Source: JADJAH01 sp964615795
Lineage (GTDB): Bacteria; Bacteroidota; Ignavibacteria; Tepidaquicellales; Tepidaquicellaceae
Direction of reading: 5' to 3'
NCBI GenBank assembly: GCA_964615795.1
Contig: CAZTQR010000015.1
Location: 1 to 54,235 of the forward strand
DNA: 54,235 bases
Shown here piece after piece: positions 9,160-17,862 of this stretch. Made by a program: the position numbers and the translations under genes. Under the pieces are notes generated by a model. That model searched no databases, was not told the origin of the DNA, and saw nothing but the letters and a program-made list of their open reading frames with translations. Each line of letters opens with the position of its first letter. The stretch's first letter is position 1.

Positions 9160-9669
9160 ATGAAAGAGCTGATCTCGGCTGAGAGAATCTCAAAAAGGAT
9201 AAAAGCAATTGCCCGTAAGATCGACAGGGATTACAAAGGCAAACAGCCTATCTTCATTGGTGTGCTGAACGGTTCATTCATACTCATTGCTGACCTTGTA
9301 AGAGAAGTGAAAGTCAACTGTGAAATTGATTTCATAAAGCTTTCCAGTTACGGAGATGAAAAGATCTCATCAGGCGAGGTGAAGTTGCTGAAAGAGCTCA
9401 ACTGTCAGATAAAGGGAAGAGATATTATCCTGATCGAAGACATTGTTGACACGGGGCTCTCGGTAAGCTATCTGAGAAAGCTCATACTGAAGGAAAAGCC
9501 CGCCTCCTTGCGGTTTGTGACACTTCTGTACAAGAAAGATATATGCAAAATTGATTTCGAAATTGACTATATTGGATTTGAAATTGAAAACGAATTTGTG
9601 GTCGGCTATGGCCTGGATTTTGCCCAGAAATACAGGAATTTAAAAGCCGTTTATGTGTTACAGGAGTGA
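9160..9669 (+). CDS. hpt: hypoxanthine phosphoribosyltransferase
   Basis: Purine salvage enzyme: hypoxanthine or guanine plus PRPP gives IMP or GMP. I place the start at the ATG at 9160 (MKELISAERI, 169 residues) because the longer open frame runs into the rpsU terminator; GGA lies just upstream. Motifs seen: VLNGSFI near residue 40, the substrate-loop region LSSYGD, and the PRPP-binding EDIVDTGLS. It is followed 24 bases later by ftsH, the same order as tilS-hpt-ftsH in many bacteria, but tilS is absent here. Confidence 0.94.
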   Translation: MKELISAERISKRIKAIARKIDRDYKGKQPIFIGVLNGSFILIADLVREVKVNCEIDFIKLSSYGDEKISSGEVKLLKELNCQIKGRDIILIEDIVDTGLSVSYLRKLILKEKPASLRFVTLLYKKDICKIDFEIDYIGFEIENEFVVGYGLDFAQKYRNLKAVYVLQE

Positions 9670-9693
9670 ATTTTAAACATCCCAGCTTAGTAA

Positions 9694-11712
9694 ATGAACA
9701 ACACCGGTAAGAACCCGAATAAGAACGGCGACGACTTCAACTGGAACAGGGTATTCAAGATTGTTCTTGGTTGGAGTGCAATCCTCATTGGATTCTTTCT
9801 TATCATGATCTACACTAAGGGAAATGACGGGAAGTTCTCAGAATTGAAATACGATCAGTTCCTGAAGTTTGTAAGCGACAAGAAGATTGAAAGCGCTGTC
9901 ATCAAGAAAGCGGACAACACTTACGAGTTTCTTGGAAAGCTTAAAGCACCGGAGCCGGTCACGGTGGGCAACCGAACGCTTACCATTGACAGGTTTTCCG
10001 TTCTGCTTCCTTACACAAATCTTGATGATAACGTCCTGAAGACATGGAATGAAGCAGGCATTCAGTACAGCGTTGAAAGAGACGACGGCGGATGGCTTGC
10101 ACCGTTCCTCGGAGCCCTTCCGTGGCTTCTCATTATCGTCTTCTGGATAATAATAATGCGCAGGATGCAGGCAGGTGCAGGCGGCTCGAAGAATATTTTT
10201 TCATTCGGAAAATCTAAGGCCAAACTGCTGAGCGAAAGTGCCACTAAGGTCACGTTCCAGGATGTGGCCGGTGCGGATGAAGCCAAAGAGGAGTTGTCTG
10301 AAATTATTGAGTTTCTCAAATCACCCGGCAAGTTTCAGAAGCTCGGTGGAAAGATACCCAGAGGCGTACTTCTTCTCGGTCCTCCGGGAACAGGGAAGAC
10401 ACTTCTCGCGAGAGCCGTGGCTGGCGAAGCCGGAGTTCCGTTCTTCTCCATCAGCGGAGCTGACTTTGTTGAAATGTTTGTCGGCGTTGGAGCATCCAGA
10501 GTCAGGGACCTGTTCGAGCAGGGAAAGAAAAATGCGCCGTGCATTATCTTCATAGATGAGATAGATGCTGTGGGAAGGCACAGAGGCGCAGGACTCGGCG
10601 GCGGACACGATGAAAGGGAGCAGACTTTGAACCAACTGCTCATAGAAATGGATGGCTTTGAGCAGAACAACGGAGTGATAATCATCGCAGCTACAAACCG
10701 TCCCGATATTCTTGATCCGGCATTGCTCAGGCCGGGCAGGTTTGACAGGCAGGTAGTCGTTGACAGGCCTGACGTTAAAGGCAGAGAAGGTATACTGAAA
10801 GTCCACACTAGAAAGACTCCGATGTCGAAGGATGTTTCCGTTGAAGTGCTGGCAAAAGGCACGCCGGGATTTTCCGGAGCAGACCTTGCCAATCTTGTCA
10901 ATGAGGCGGCTTTGCTTGCGGCAAGAAAGAATTCAGATGTCGTGACAATGAGGGACTTTGAAGAGGCCAAAGATAAAGTTATGATGGGCACTGCGAGGAA
11001 GAGCCTCATAATTTCCGACAGGGAAAAGAAGACAACTGCTTATCACGAAAGCGGCCACGTTATTGTTGCGAAGATGATTCCGGAGGCCGACCCTGTTCAC
11101 AAGGTTACAATCATCCCACGCGGAAGGGCGCTTGGCGTTACCACTTATCTTCCGATGGATGAAAAGCACACTTATTCAAAGGAACATCTCGAAGCCATGA
11201 TCGCGTATGCAATGGGCGGCAGGGCAGCAGAGAAACTGATATTCAATGAATATACAACTGGAGCTTCTAATGACATCGAACGCGCATCAGGTATGGCAAG
11301 GAAAATGGTCTGCGAGTTTGGAATGAGCGAGAAACTAGGTCCGATCTCATACGGGCAGAAGCAGGAAGAGATCTTTCTCGGAAGGGAGATCCATCAGCAC
11401 AAGGATTACAGCGAAAGCACACAGATATTGATTGATGAAGAGGTGAAGAAGATCGTTCAGAACGGAATGGACAGGGCAGAAAAGATACTGTTTGAAAACA
11501 TTGACAAGCTCCATAAGATGTCTGATGCCCTTCTTGAAAGAGAAATTCTCGATTCGGCTGAGATCGACATGATAATGAGAGGAGAAGAACTTCCTCCCTT
11601 TGTCAAGTCAGAGCCGGAAAAAGCAGTGCCTTCCGCTGAAGTTCAAAAGGAAAAAGAAAGAAAGCTCAAAGGAGACAGCTACGCGCCGGGCGATGTGGCT
11701 CTGGCAAACTAA
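9694..11712 (+). CDS. ftsH: ATP-dependent zinc metalloprotease FtsH
   Basis: Membrane-anchored AAA+ protease that degrades misassembled membrane proteins and short-lived regulators. It has 672 residues. Transmembrane segments lie at about 21-40 and 134-155 with an FtsH extracytoplasmic domain between. AAA domain: Walker A GPPGTGKT at 229-236, Walker B IIFIDEIDA, and the arginine-finger region RPGRFDRQ. The zinc site is HESGH at 451-455 where most members have HEAGH; the catalytic His-Glu-His are kept. It directly follows hpt and ends at a strong terminator. The C-terminal tail (ERKLKGDSYAPGDVALAN) is variable in the family. Confidence 0.97.
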   Translation: MNNTGKNPNKNGDDFNWNRVFKIVLGWSAILIGFFLIMIYTKGNDGKFSELKYDQFLKFVSDKKIESAVIKKADNTYEFLGKLKAPEPVTVGNRTLTIDRFSVLLPYTNLDDNVLKTWNEAGIQYSVERDDGGWLAPFLGALPWLLIIVFWIIIMRRMQAGAGGSKNIFSFGKSKAKLLSESATKVTFQDVAGADEAKEELSEIIEFLKSPGKFQKLGGKIPRGVLLLGPPGTGKTLLARAVAGEAGVPFFSISGADFVEMFVGVGASRVRDLFEQGKKNAPCIIFIDEIDAVGRHRGAGLGGGHDEREQTLNQLLIEMDGFEQNNGVIIIAATNRPDILDPALLRPGRFDRQVVVDRPDVKGREGILKVHTRKTPMSKDVSVEVLAKGTPGFSGADLANLVNEAALLAARKNSDVVTMRDFEEAKDKVMMGTARKSLIISDREKKTTAYHESGHVIVAKMIPEADPVHKVTIIPRGRALGVTTYLPMDEKHTYSKEHLEAMIAYAMGGRAAEKLIFNEYTTGASNDIERASGMARKMVCEFGMSEKLGPISYGQKQEEIFLGREIHQHKDYSESTQILIDEEVKKIVQNGMDRAEKILFENIDKLHKMSDALLEREILDSAEIDMIMRGEELPPFVKSEPEKAVPSAEVQKEKERKLKGDSYAPGDVALAN

Positions 11713-11731
11713 ACCAACCGGCTTTTTGGAA

Positions 11732-11760
11732 AAGCGAGTATTTCTACTCGCTTTTTTTTT
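11732..11760 (+). terminator. rho-independent terminator of ftsH
   Basis: Stem AGCGAGTA (11733-11740), loop TTTC, stem TACTCGCT (11745-11752), then eight further T to 11760. Confidence 0.92.
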
Positions 11761-11851
11761 GAGGATTTGGAAATGATCAGGGAGCAGATACCGGGGCAAA
11801 GTCCGTTTCTGCCGCTTCAGAGATCATTGCTTCCTCTGTAATTCCAGGCAC

Positions 11852-12475
11852 ATGCATAAGAATCCTGAACTGAAATACGAGCTGTACCGAAAGTCAATTC
11901 ATTTGTCTTCATCTTTTATCCCTTTGTCCTACTTCTATATTGACAGGGATACAGAGATCATACTGCTGTCCGTGATGTTCGTTACTGCACTCGCAATAGA
12001 TGTTGCAAGAATCAACTCTGCTGGTTTCAGGTCGGTCTATGATAAAATTCTGGGCAGGATACTACGGCATCACGAAACAGGCAAAGGCGGGAACAGCTTT
12101 ACGGGAGGGACTTACATTGTGCTGGCATTTCTCATATGCGCAATAGTTTTCCCTAAGCAGGCCGCAATAGCTTCCATGCTGATCGTTGTCTTTGCGGATT
12201 CAATGGCGGCTATTGCCGGAATTCATTTGGGCAGAATAAGGATCGGCAACAGCAAGACGCTTGAAGGCAGTGTTGCATTCATTGCAACGGGGATTGCAAT
12301 TGTTTTGCTGATGGCTGAGCTGACAAACGAAGGCATGAACATTATTGCCGGAATTGCCGCGGTGTTTGTTACGGCGGCTGCCGAATTGATCCCTGTGAGA
12401 ATTGATGACAACATCGTAATACCATTGGTGTTTGGTTTCTCGTACTTAATAATTTCAAAATTCATAATTGGCTGA
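11852..12475 (+). CDS. polyprenol/phytol/diacylglycerol kinase-like membrane protein
   Basis: Integral membrane protein of 207 residues with about six hydrophobic segments, related to the SEC59/DGK1/VTE5 group of CTP-dependent lipid kinases. Seen: an early RKSIHLSS motif, then FADSMAAIAGIHLGR followed by KTLEGSVAF, which is the D-x3-x-G-x-x-G-R ... K-T-x-E-G-S signature of the group. Those enzymes phosphorylate dolichol, phytol or diacylglycerol; the substrate here cannot be told. It ends three bases before ychF, so the two are probably co-transcribed. Confidence 0.75.
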   Translation: MHKNPELKYELYRKSIHLSSSFIPLSYFYIDRDTEIILLSVMFVTALAIDVARINSAGFRSVYDKILGRILRHHETGKGGNSFTGGTYIVLAFLICAIVFPKQAAIASMLIVVFADSMAAIAGIHLGRIRIGNSKTLEGSVAFIATGIAIVLLMAELTNEGMNIIAGIAAVFVTAAAELIPVRIDDNIVIPLVFGFSYLIISKFIIG

Positions 12476-12478
12476 AAA

Positions 12479-13582
12479 ATGTCATTGAGATGCGGCATAG
12501 TGGGAATGCCGAATGTAGGCAAGTCAACACTCTTTAATGCACTTACGGAAACAAGAAATGCCGAAGCTGCAAACTATCCGTTCTGCACAATTGATCCGAA
12601 TGTTGGAATGGTCATTGTGCCGGATGAGAGGGTTGACATGCTTGTGGAAATATTCAATCCGAAAAAGGTGATCCCTGCCACAATGGAGTTTGTCGACATC
12701 GCCGGGCTAGTCAAGGGCGCATCAAAAGGGGAGGGGCTAGGCAATCAGTTCCTTTCTCATATCAGAGAAGTTGATGCTATCGTTCATCTTGTAAGATGCT
12801 TTGAGAATGACAACATCATTCACGTGGAAGAGAACATTGAACCGGTAAGGGATATAGAAATAATCGAATACGAACTGATACTGAAGGACCTCGATACGAT
12901 TGAAAAGCGTCTTGAGCGATCATCCAAAAATCTCAAGACCGGTGACAAGAAAGTGAAACAGGAAGTGGAAGTTCTTTCTTCTTTGAAGGAACATCTTCTC
13001 ACTTCCCGGCTTGCAAGATATTTTACCGAAAAACTTACTCCGGAAGAGAAGCAGATCGTAAACGAACTTCATCTGTTGACTGACAAGCCGGTTCTTTATG
13101 TGGCAAATGTTGATGACAAGAGCATTGAAGGAAATGCATATTCGGAAAAGGTTGGCGAAGTTGCAAAAAAGGAAGGAGCAGGTTTTCTGATTCTCTCGGT
13201 TGAGGTGGAGTCGGAAATTGCTCAGCTTGAATCAAAGGAAGAGAAGAAGGAATTCATCTCGGCCATGGGGCTTGAAGATTCAGGCCTTAACCGGCTCATC
13301 AAAAGCAGTTACAGGTTGCTTGATCTGATAACGTTCTTTACCGCCGGTGAAAAGGAAGTGCACGCGTGGCCAATCCACCACGGCTGTAAAGCGCCTCAGG
13401 CGGCCGGCGAGATCCATACTGATTTTGAAAAGGGGTTTATACGTGCGGAGATAATGAAATTCTCAGACTTTGCTGATCTGAGATCTGAGCATGCCGTAAA
13501 AGAGAAGGGGCTTTTGAAAATTGAAGGAAAAGACTACATAGTTGAAGACGGCGACATAGTTCATTTCAGATTCAATGTGTAG
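12479..13582 (+). CDS. ychF: ribosome-binding ATPase YchF/Obg family
   Basis: Cytosolic P-loop protein of the Obg family that prefers ATP over GTP and binds ribosomes. It has 367 residues, the standard size. G1 is GMPNVGKST at about residues 8-16, G3 is DIAGLVKGASKG, and the G4 position is NVDD instead of NKxD, which is the known basis of the ATP preference. The C-terminal TGS domain includes VHAWPIHHG and GFIRAEIMKFSDF. It directly follows the lipid-kinase-like gene. Confidence 0.96.
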   Translation: MSLRCGIVGMPNVGKSTLFNALTETRNAEAANYPFCTIDPNVGMVIVPDERVDMLVEIFNPKKVIPATMEFVDIAGLVKGASKGEGLGNQFLSHIREVDAIVHLVRCFENDNIIHVEENIEPVRDIEIIEYELILKDLDTIEKRLERSSKNLKTGDKKVKQEVEVLSSLKEHLLTSRLARYFTEKLTPEEKQIVNELHLLTDKPVLYVANVDDKSIEGNAYSEKVGEVAKKEGAGFLILSVEVESEIAQLESKEEKKEFISAMGLEDSGLNRLIKSSYRLLDLITFFTAGEKEVHAWPIHHGCKAPQAAGEIHTDFEKGFIRAEIMKFSDFADLRSEHAVKEKGLLKIEGKDYIVEDGDIVHFRFNV

Positions 13583-13635
13583 CTGATTCGGGGTTGTCAG
13601 TGAAATTATCGGGACGACCCTGATCTGAAAGGTCC

Positions 13636-13923
13636 TTAATTTACGCCAATGAAACGGAGACCGTTTACCGTAATGTATGTAAGCATGTAAGCCAGCCCGG
13701 TGAAAGCAATAAGCTGAAGCGCAGGGATCTTCCAGCTTCCTGTTTCCTTTCTGACAATGGCAATGGTTGAAATACACTGCAACGCGAACACGAAGAACAC
13801 TATCAGCCCGATCGAAGTGGCTGTTGTAAATAGACTCCTGTCTGTACCATCAATTTTAGCGTTCCTCATGGCATCGAGCAATGAATTCTGAATATCGTCA
13901 CCGGCTTCAGTTACCTTGAACAT
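13636..13923 (-). pseudogene. feoB: FeoB C-terminal part, out of frame
   Basis: Continuation of FeoB after the frame break: residues MFKVTEAGDD onward with the last transmembrane helices (TATSIGLIVFFVFALQCIST and LQLIAFTGLAYMLTYI). An in-frame reading extends upstream of this ATG as REVFVSSLAL, the normal FeoB sequence, back to the second copy of the 19-base repeat. It would not normally be translated alone. Deleting 47 bases joins it to the larger part to give a FeoB of about 690 residues. Confidence 0.85.
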
Positions 13924-13937
13924 TAGCGCTAACGAAC

Positions 13938-15734
13938 TTACAAAGACTTCCCGCGCGGCAAGAGTTCCCCGGGGCGCATCGCGGTCATTTCCGATTCCCG
14001 CGCGGCAAGAGTTGCCACCAAAGAAACACCCACACGCCAGTCCATTCCGATAGGCTCCAGAACGGGCTCAAGGAACTTTCCCATGTAAGATGCATAAGAT
14101 GTTGCAATCCTCTCTGAATTTGTTAACTCTACAATCTCTTCTTCGGATCTTCCGTTTGCGTCTATTTGAGGAGTATGATTCGGAAAGTATGTGAGAACCC
14201 AAAGTATCACTGAAAGGTAAAGTATTACCGGTCCTGCTTTCTTGACATATTGCATGGCATTGTTGAACGAGTTTACACCTACAACCGAGATCTTGGGTTT
14301 GCGGTAAGCAGGGAGCTCGAGTATGAAAGACGAAGGGTCATTCAGTTTGCTGATTGACTTACTGATCCTGTTGGCAATTGATGCGATCACAAGCGAACTG
14401 GCGATGCTGAACAGATAGATCGCTGTCATTGCAATTCCTGCGAGCAAAGTGTCTTCAGGCGGAAAGAGAAAAGCTGTAAGCAGTGCGTACACCGGAAGCC
14501 TCGCACTGCAACTCATCAGAGGCACTATGAATATTGTAAGGAATCTCTCGCGTTTGTTTTTGATCGTCCTGGTTGCCATAATAGCAGGTATGGCACAGGC
14601 AAATCCTGACAGCATCGGAACAAATGATTTGCCGTTAAGGCCTATTGAGGAAAGGGGCCTGTCCACAAGCATTGCTCCTCTCGCAAGATACCCGCTGTCT
14701 TCAAGCAATCCGAGGACAAGAAACAGGATCAGGATCTGAGGCAGGAACACCATTACTGATCCCACGCCGCTAATGATGCCGTTTGAAACCAGGTTTCCGT
14801 ACCATGTATCTCCCAGCAGTTCAAATGCAAATTCGGAAGCAATTGAAAATCCGTCATTCACAAGGTCCATGAGAGGAGCCGCAAGCCAGAATATTAGAGT
14901 GAACGTAACAGACATGATAAGTGCAAACACGGCCAGCCCCCAGAACTTATGAAGCAGTATTTTGTCAAGCCTTAGAGTGTTCTCATCAGGCCTGTTGCGC
15001 ACATTGTTTCCAAGCACTACAAGCTGTTCATTTATGCTTGCAAGGGAAGATCGTGATTCATCCTTCACGGACTTAAGAGTGAACAGGACTTCATTTTCTA
15101 TGCTCTCGATCTCTTTGAACGACTCGAGCAGTTTCTCTTTTCTTTTTGAATTTGGGATCCTCGTTTCAATCAGACGCCTTTCTGTTTGTTCTGATGAGAT
15201 GCTCTCTTTGACCGCGGTTAGCAGGCTGTCTATACCTTCACCCGTCTTGCCGTTTATGCGTACAACTTTGCATCCAAGGAGCTGGCTAAGTTTGGTCTCG
15301 GAGATATCGAACCCCTTTCTATGAAGAATGTCAATCATGGTCAAAGCAACTACTACATTGAATCCCGAATCCTGAAGTTGCTTTACAAGAAGAAGGTGCC
15401 GGGAGAGCTGACTGCTGTCAACTGTTACTATTACAAGGTCGGGTGCACCGTACTCAGGATGAGAATGCAGCGCTTTTACGGAAAGACGCTCGTCAGGAGA
15501 AGAGGGGACCAGGCTTATTATTCCCGGTGAATCAAGAATGTTGGCATCCACCGCGTGTTTGCTCAGGATCCGGGATACGTAATATTCCACTGTCGAGCCC
15601 GGATAATTCACCGTCTTAAAATTCTTTCCGCTGAGAAAATTGAAAATAGTGGTCTTGCCCGAGTTTGGCTGTCCGACAAGTGTGATCAGCGGAATCCTTT
15701 TTTCGGTCAGTGTTTCGGTTTGATCATTATGCAT
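13938..15734 (-). CDS. feoB: ferrous iron transporter FeoB, truncated by frameshift
   Basis: Inner-membrane Fe(II) transporter with an N-terminal G domain. G1 GQPNSGKTT is at residues 21-29 and G3 DSPG follows; the G4 position reads TMID where NxxD is usual. A membrane part with Gate-like motifs (SGFACAIPAIMATRTIKNKR, LMSCSARLPVY) follows. The normal sequence runs to VATLAARE and is then replaced by an unrelated tail (SEMTAMRPGELLPRGKSL, stop at 13938), because 47 extra bases shift the frame. The last helices are therefore lost from this product. The start overlaps feoA by 28 bases; an in-frame alternative is not obvious. Operon with fur and feoA. Confidence 0.93.
   Translation of the reverse strand: MHNDQTETLTEKRIPLITLVGQPNSGKTTIFNFLSGKNFKTVNYPGSTVEYYVSRILSKHAVDANILDSPGIISLVPSSPDERLSVKALHSHPEYGAPDLVIVTVDSSQLSRHLLLVKQLQDSGFNVVVALTMIDILHRKGFDISETKLSQLLGCKVVRINGKTGEGIDSLLTAVKESISSEQTERRLIETRIPNSKRKEKLLESFKEIESIENEVLFTLKSVKDESRSSLASINEQLVVLGNNVRNRPDENTLRLDKILLHKFWGLAVFALIMSVTFTLIFWLAAPLMDLVNDGFSIASEFAFELLGDTWYGNLVSNGIISGVGSVMVFLPQILILFLVLGLLEDSGYLARGAMLVDRPLSSIGLNGKSFVPMLSGFACAIPAIMATRTIKNKRERFLTIFIVPLMSCSARLPVYALLTAFLFPPEDTLLAGIAMTAIYLFSIASSLVIASIANRISKSISKLNDPSSFILELPAYRKPKISVVGVNSFNNAMQYVKKAGPVILYLSVILWVLTYFPNHTPQIDANGRSEEEIVELTNSERIATSYASYMGKFLEPVLEPIGMDWRVGVSLVATLAARESEMTAMRPGELLPRGKSL
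13948..14013 (-). repeat. 19-base direct repeats flanking a 28-base insert in feoB
   Basis: TTCCCGCGCGGCAAGAGTT occurs at 13948-13966 and again, identical, at 13995-14013 (plus-strand reading). The 28 bases between (13967-13994) are GC-rich and contain CCCCGGGG. Period 47, which is 2 modulo 3, so the duplication shifts the frame. Removal of exactly one repeat plus the spacer restores the canonical FeoB reading LAAREVFVSSLAL. Confidence 0.97.
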
Positions 15735-15943
15735 GATGCTTCATTTTTTCTTATAGCCACAATTGATCCTCTTATTGAAAAGGCCATGGGATCGTTAAAC
15801 AGCGCCCCGCTTATGTACTGGATCTCCTGCCCGGGAGTGAATCCGATCTCCAGGATCCTGTGCGATGAAGGATGATCGTTGTCAACGTCAACGATCACAG
15901 CAATCTCGCCCGGCTTAAGCTGTGCAGCATTCCTCATTAACAT
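15707..15943 (-). CDS. feoA: ferrous iron transport protein A
   Basis: Small SH3-like cytosolic partner of FeoB, 78 residues. Seen: the FeoA core LKPGEIAVIVDV, HRILEIGFTPGQEIQ and the closing FSIRGSIVAIRKNEA, which lines up with the usual GYxLALRxxEA ending. It starts 22 bases after the fur stop and overlaps the start of feoB by 28 bases, so translation is probably coupled. A second in-frame ATG lies 6 bases downstream. Confidence 0.9.
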   Translation of the reverse strand: MLMRNAAQLKPGEIAVIVDVDNDHPSSHRILEIGFTPGQEIQYISGALFNDPMAFSIRGSIVAIRKNEASCIMIKPKH

Positions 15944-15965
15944 TATTAAGACTTAGTCCGCATAA

Positions 15966-16436
15966 TTAGCGCAAAGAGATATTTTGAGCTTCCTTGAACC
16001 GGCACTCCTTTTCGCTCTCACATCTGGCAAACACCTGAAAAGTGTGGTCAACGTTCATCAGGTTATTCTCTTTGCAAAGTTTGTCCTGTATCTTCTGAAT
16101 TGCCGGATTCTCAAACTCAAGGATCTTGTTGCATAAGGTACAGATCAGATGATAATGCATCTTCCTCCCGATCTTCGTTTCATACCTTGTCCTGTCGCCC
16201 TTGAAATTGTGCTTGGTAAGAATTCCGCATTCGCTCATCAGCTCCAGAGTCTTATAAACAGTAGCTCGCGAAACGTTGATGTACTCATTCTTCATTTTAA
16301 GATAAAGCTCATCCGCATCAAAATGAACATTCATATTTACGGCCGAATCAAGTATCAGGAAACGCTCGTTGGTGATCCTGTGCGCTTTCTTCTTAAGATA
16401 GCCTATGAACTGCTTCTTAATGTCGTCCGTGACCAT
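15966..16436 (-). CDS. fur: Fur-family metal-responsive repressor
   Basis: Ferric-uptake-regulator family repressor, 156 residues. The N-terminal winged helix includes NVSRATVYKTLELMSECGIL. The dimerisation and metal part contains HYHLICTLCNKILEF (CxxC zinc site) and a second cysteine pair near the end (CESEKEC). Its place directly upstream of feoA and feoB suggests it controls iron uptake in an autoregulated operon, although I see no convincing Fur box. Zur and PerR paralogues share this layout, so Fur is assigned mainly from context. Confidence 0.88.
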   Translation of the reverse strand: MVTDDIKKQFIGYLKKKAHRITNERFLILDSAVNMNVHFDADELYLKMKNEYINVSRATVYKTLELMSECGILTKHNFKGDRTRYETKIGRKMHYHLICTLCNKILEFENPAIQKIQDKLCKENNLMNVDHTFQVFARCESEKECRFKEAQNISLR

Positions 16437-16463
16437 ACCTGTTTGTAAGTTTCACTTTCCTGA

Positions 16464-17840
16464 TCAAATCGCGGAGATGACTTTATCCAGAATTCCCATT
16501 CCCTCATCAATTTCACTCTTTGAAATGTTTATCGGCGGCCTGAATCTCACTGACCTGTTCCCTGAACCGAGGATCAACAGCCCGTTCTTCATTGCCTCTG
16601 AAGTAACCTTGTTGCGCATCTCGGTATCCTTGCAGTCAAAGGCGCAGAAAAGCCCGAGTCCTCTTCCGTTGGACAGCTTTTCAGGATATTTTTCGGCAAG
16701 TGCATTGATCTTCTCCTGCAAGTACCTGCCGTGAACATCACAGTTCTCAACAAGGTTCTCTGATTCTATTATTTCAAGAATTTTTGTGAACCGCTTCATG
16801 TCAACCATGTTGCCGCCCCAGGTGGAATTGATTCGGCTTGCCTTTCGGAATACATTTTCTTCCACTTCATCAACCCTTCCGGTCGAAAGTATTCCGCAAA
16901 CCTGTGTCTTCTTTCCGAATGAGATTATATCCGGCTGAACGTAGTGCATGTGTGCCCACATCTTTCCGGTCATGGCAATTCCCGTCTGCACTTCATCGAG
17001 TATCATCAGCATTTCATTCTCATCACAAAGTTCACGGAGTTTTAAAAAGAACTCCTTCCTGAAATGATTGTCTCCGCCTTCTCCCTGGATCGGTTCGAGA
17101 ATCAGGCATGCGATGTCGTCCTTGTTCTTCATAAGTGCATCCTTTATCTGCGCAACGGCAGCATCCTCCGCTTTGATAACAGCCGCCAGGTTTTCTTCAT
17201 TAAGGGGATATGTGACCTTTGGATTGTCTATCCTCGGCCAGTTGAACTTCGGAAAGTAGAGGATCTTTGTAGGATCGGTATTGGTAAGAGAAAGCGTGTA
17301 GCCGCTTCTTCCGTGAAACGCTTCCTTGAAGTGTATTACCTGATGGCCCTTCTCTTCTTTGTATCCCTTCTCAAAATTCTTCCTGACCTTCCAGTCGAAT
17401 GCGGTCTTGAGAGCATTCTCAACTGCAAGCGCGCCTCCCTCAATGAAAAAGCTGTACTTAAAATAAGGGGGAACGGCTATTCTGAAGAATTCAGAAACAA
17501 ACTTTGCCTGTACTTCAGTGTATATATCTGATAATGAAGGCTTGTTGACTGCGATCTTTCCGATCTCACTTATAAACTCATCATTGTCAAGCGCGGGATG
17601 ATTCATGCCAAGCGGATGCGAAGCAACATAAGTGAAGAAATCGAGATAGCTCTTGCCGCTCTTGGCATCGTGAATATAGGAACCCCTTGACTTGTGAAGG
17701 TCAACAGTCACATCAAAGCCGTCAACAAGCATGTACTTGCGCAATACGTCCTGCACATTTACGGCATTAATGAGCTCGGATCTTTCTTCAACCTTGAGCT
17801 TGGCAAGGTCAACAGTTCTTGTCTTTGTTGCTGTGGTCAT
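16464..17840 (-). CDS. lat: L-lysine 6-aminotransferase
   Basis: PLP enzyme that moves the epsilon-amino group of lysine to 2-oxoglutarate, giving 2-aminoadipate 6-semialdehyde. Its 458 residues carry the class III aminotransferase pattern: FIEGGALAVENALK, the AFHGRSGYTLSLTNT loop, ILEPIQGEGGD, LMILDEVQTG and the PLP lysine in SFGKKTQVCG. The motif set and length fit the lysine-epsilon aminotransferases rather than ornithine or GABA enzymes. A good ribosome site AAGGAG (17847-17852) precedes the ATG. It sits 22 bases after purM and 27 bases before fur in one minus-strand run. No aminoadipate semialdehyde dehydrogenase is in the window. Confidence 0.88.
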   Translation of the reverse strand: MTTATKTRTVDLAKLKVEERSELINAVNVQDVLRKYMLVDGFDVTVDLHKSRGSYIHDAKSGKSYLDFFTYVASHPLGMNHPALDNDEFISEIGKIAVNKPSLSDIYTEVQAKFVSEFFRIAVPPYFKYSFFIEGGALAVENALKTAFDWKVRKNFEKGYKEEKGHQVIHFKEAFHGRSGYTLSLTNTDPTKILYFPKFNWPRIDNPKVTYPLNEENLAAVIKAEDAAVAQIKDALMKNKDDIACLILEPIQGEGGDNHFRKEFFLKLRELCDENEMLMILDEVQTGIAMTGKMWAHMHYVQPDIISFGKKTQVCGILSTGRVDEVEENVFRKASRINSTWGGNMVDMKRFTKILEIIESENLVENCDVHGRYLQEKINALAEKYPEKLSNGRGLGLFCAFDCKDTEMRNKVTSEAMKNGLLILGSGNRSVRFRPPINISKSEIDEGMGILDKVISAI

Positions 17841-17862
17841 TTTATGCTCCTTGAAGTTGTAT

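Noticed and set aside
10335..11009. 224-codon minus-strand frame
   Set aside because: Antisense shadow of ftsH, which has full motif coverage.
13582..13635. hairpin GGGTTGTC/GACGACCC as terminator of ychF
   Set aside because: Imperfect pairing and no T-run on either strand.
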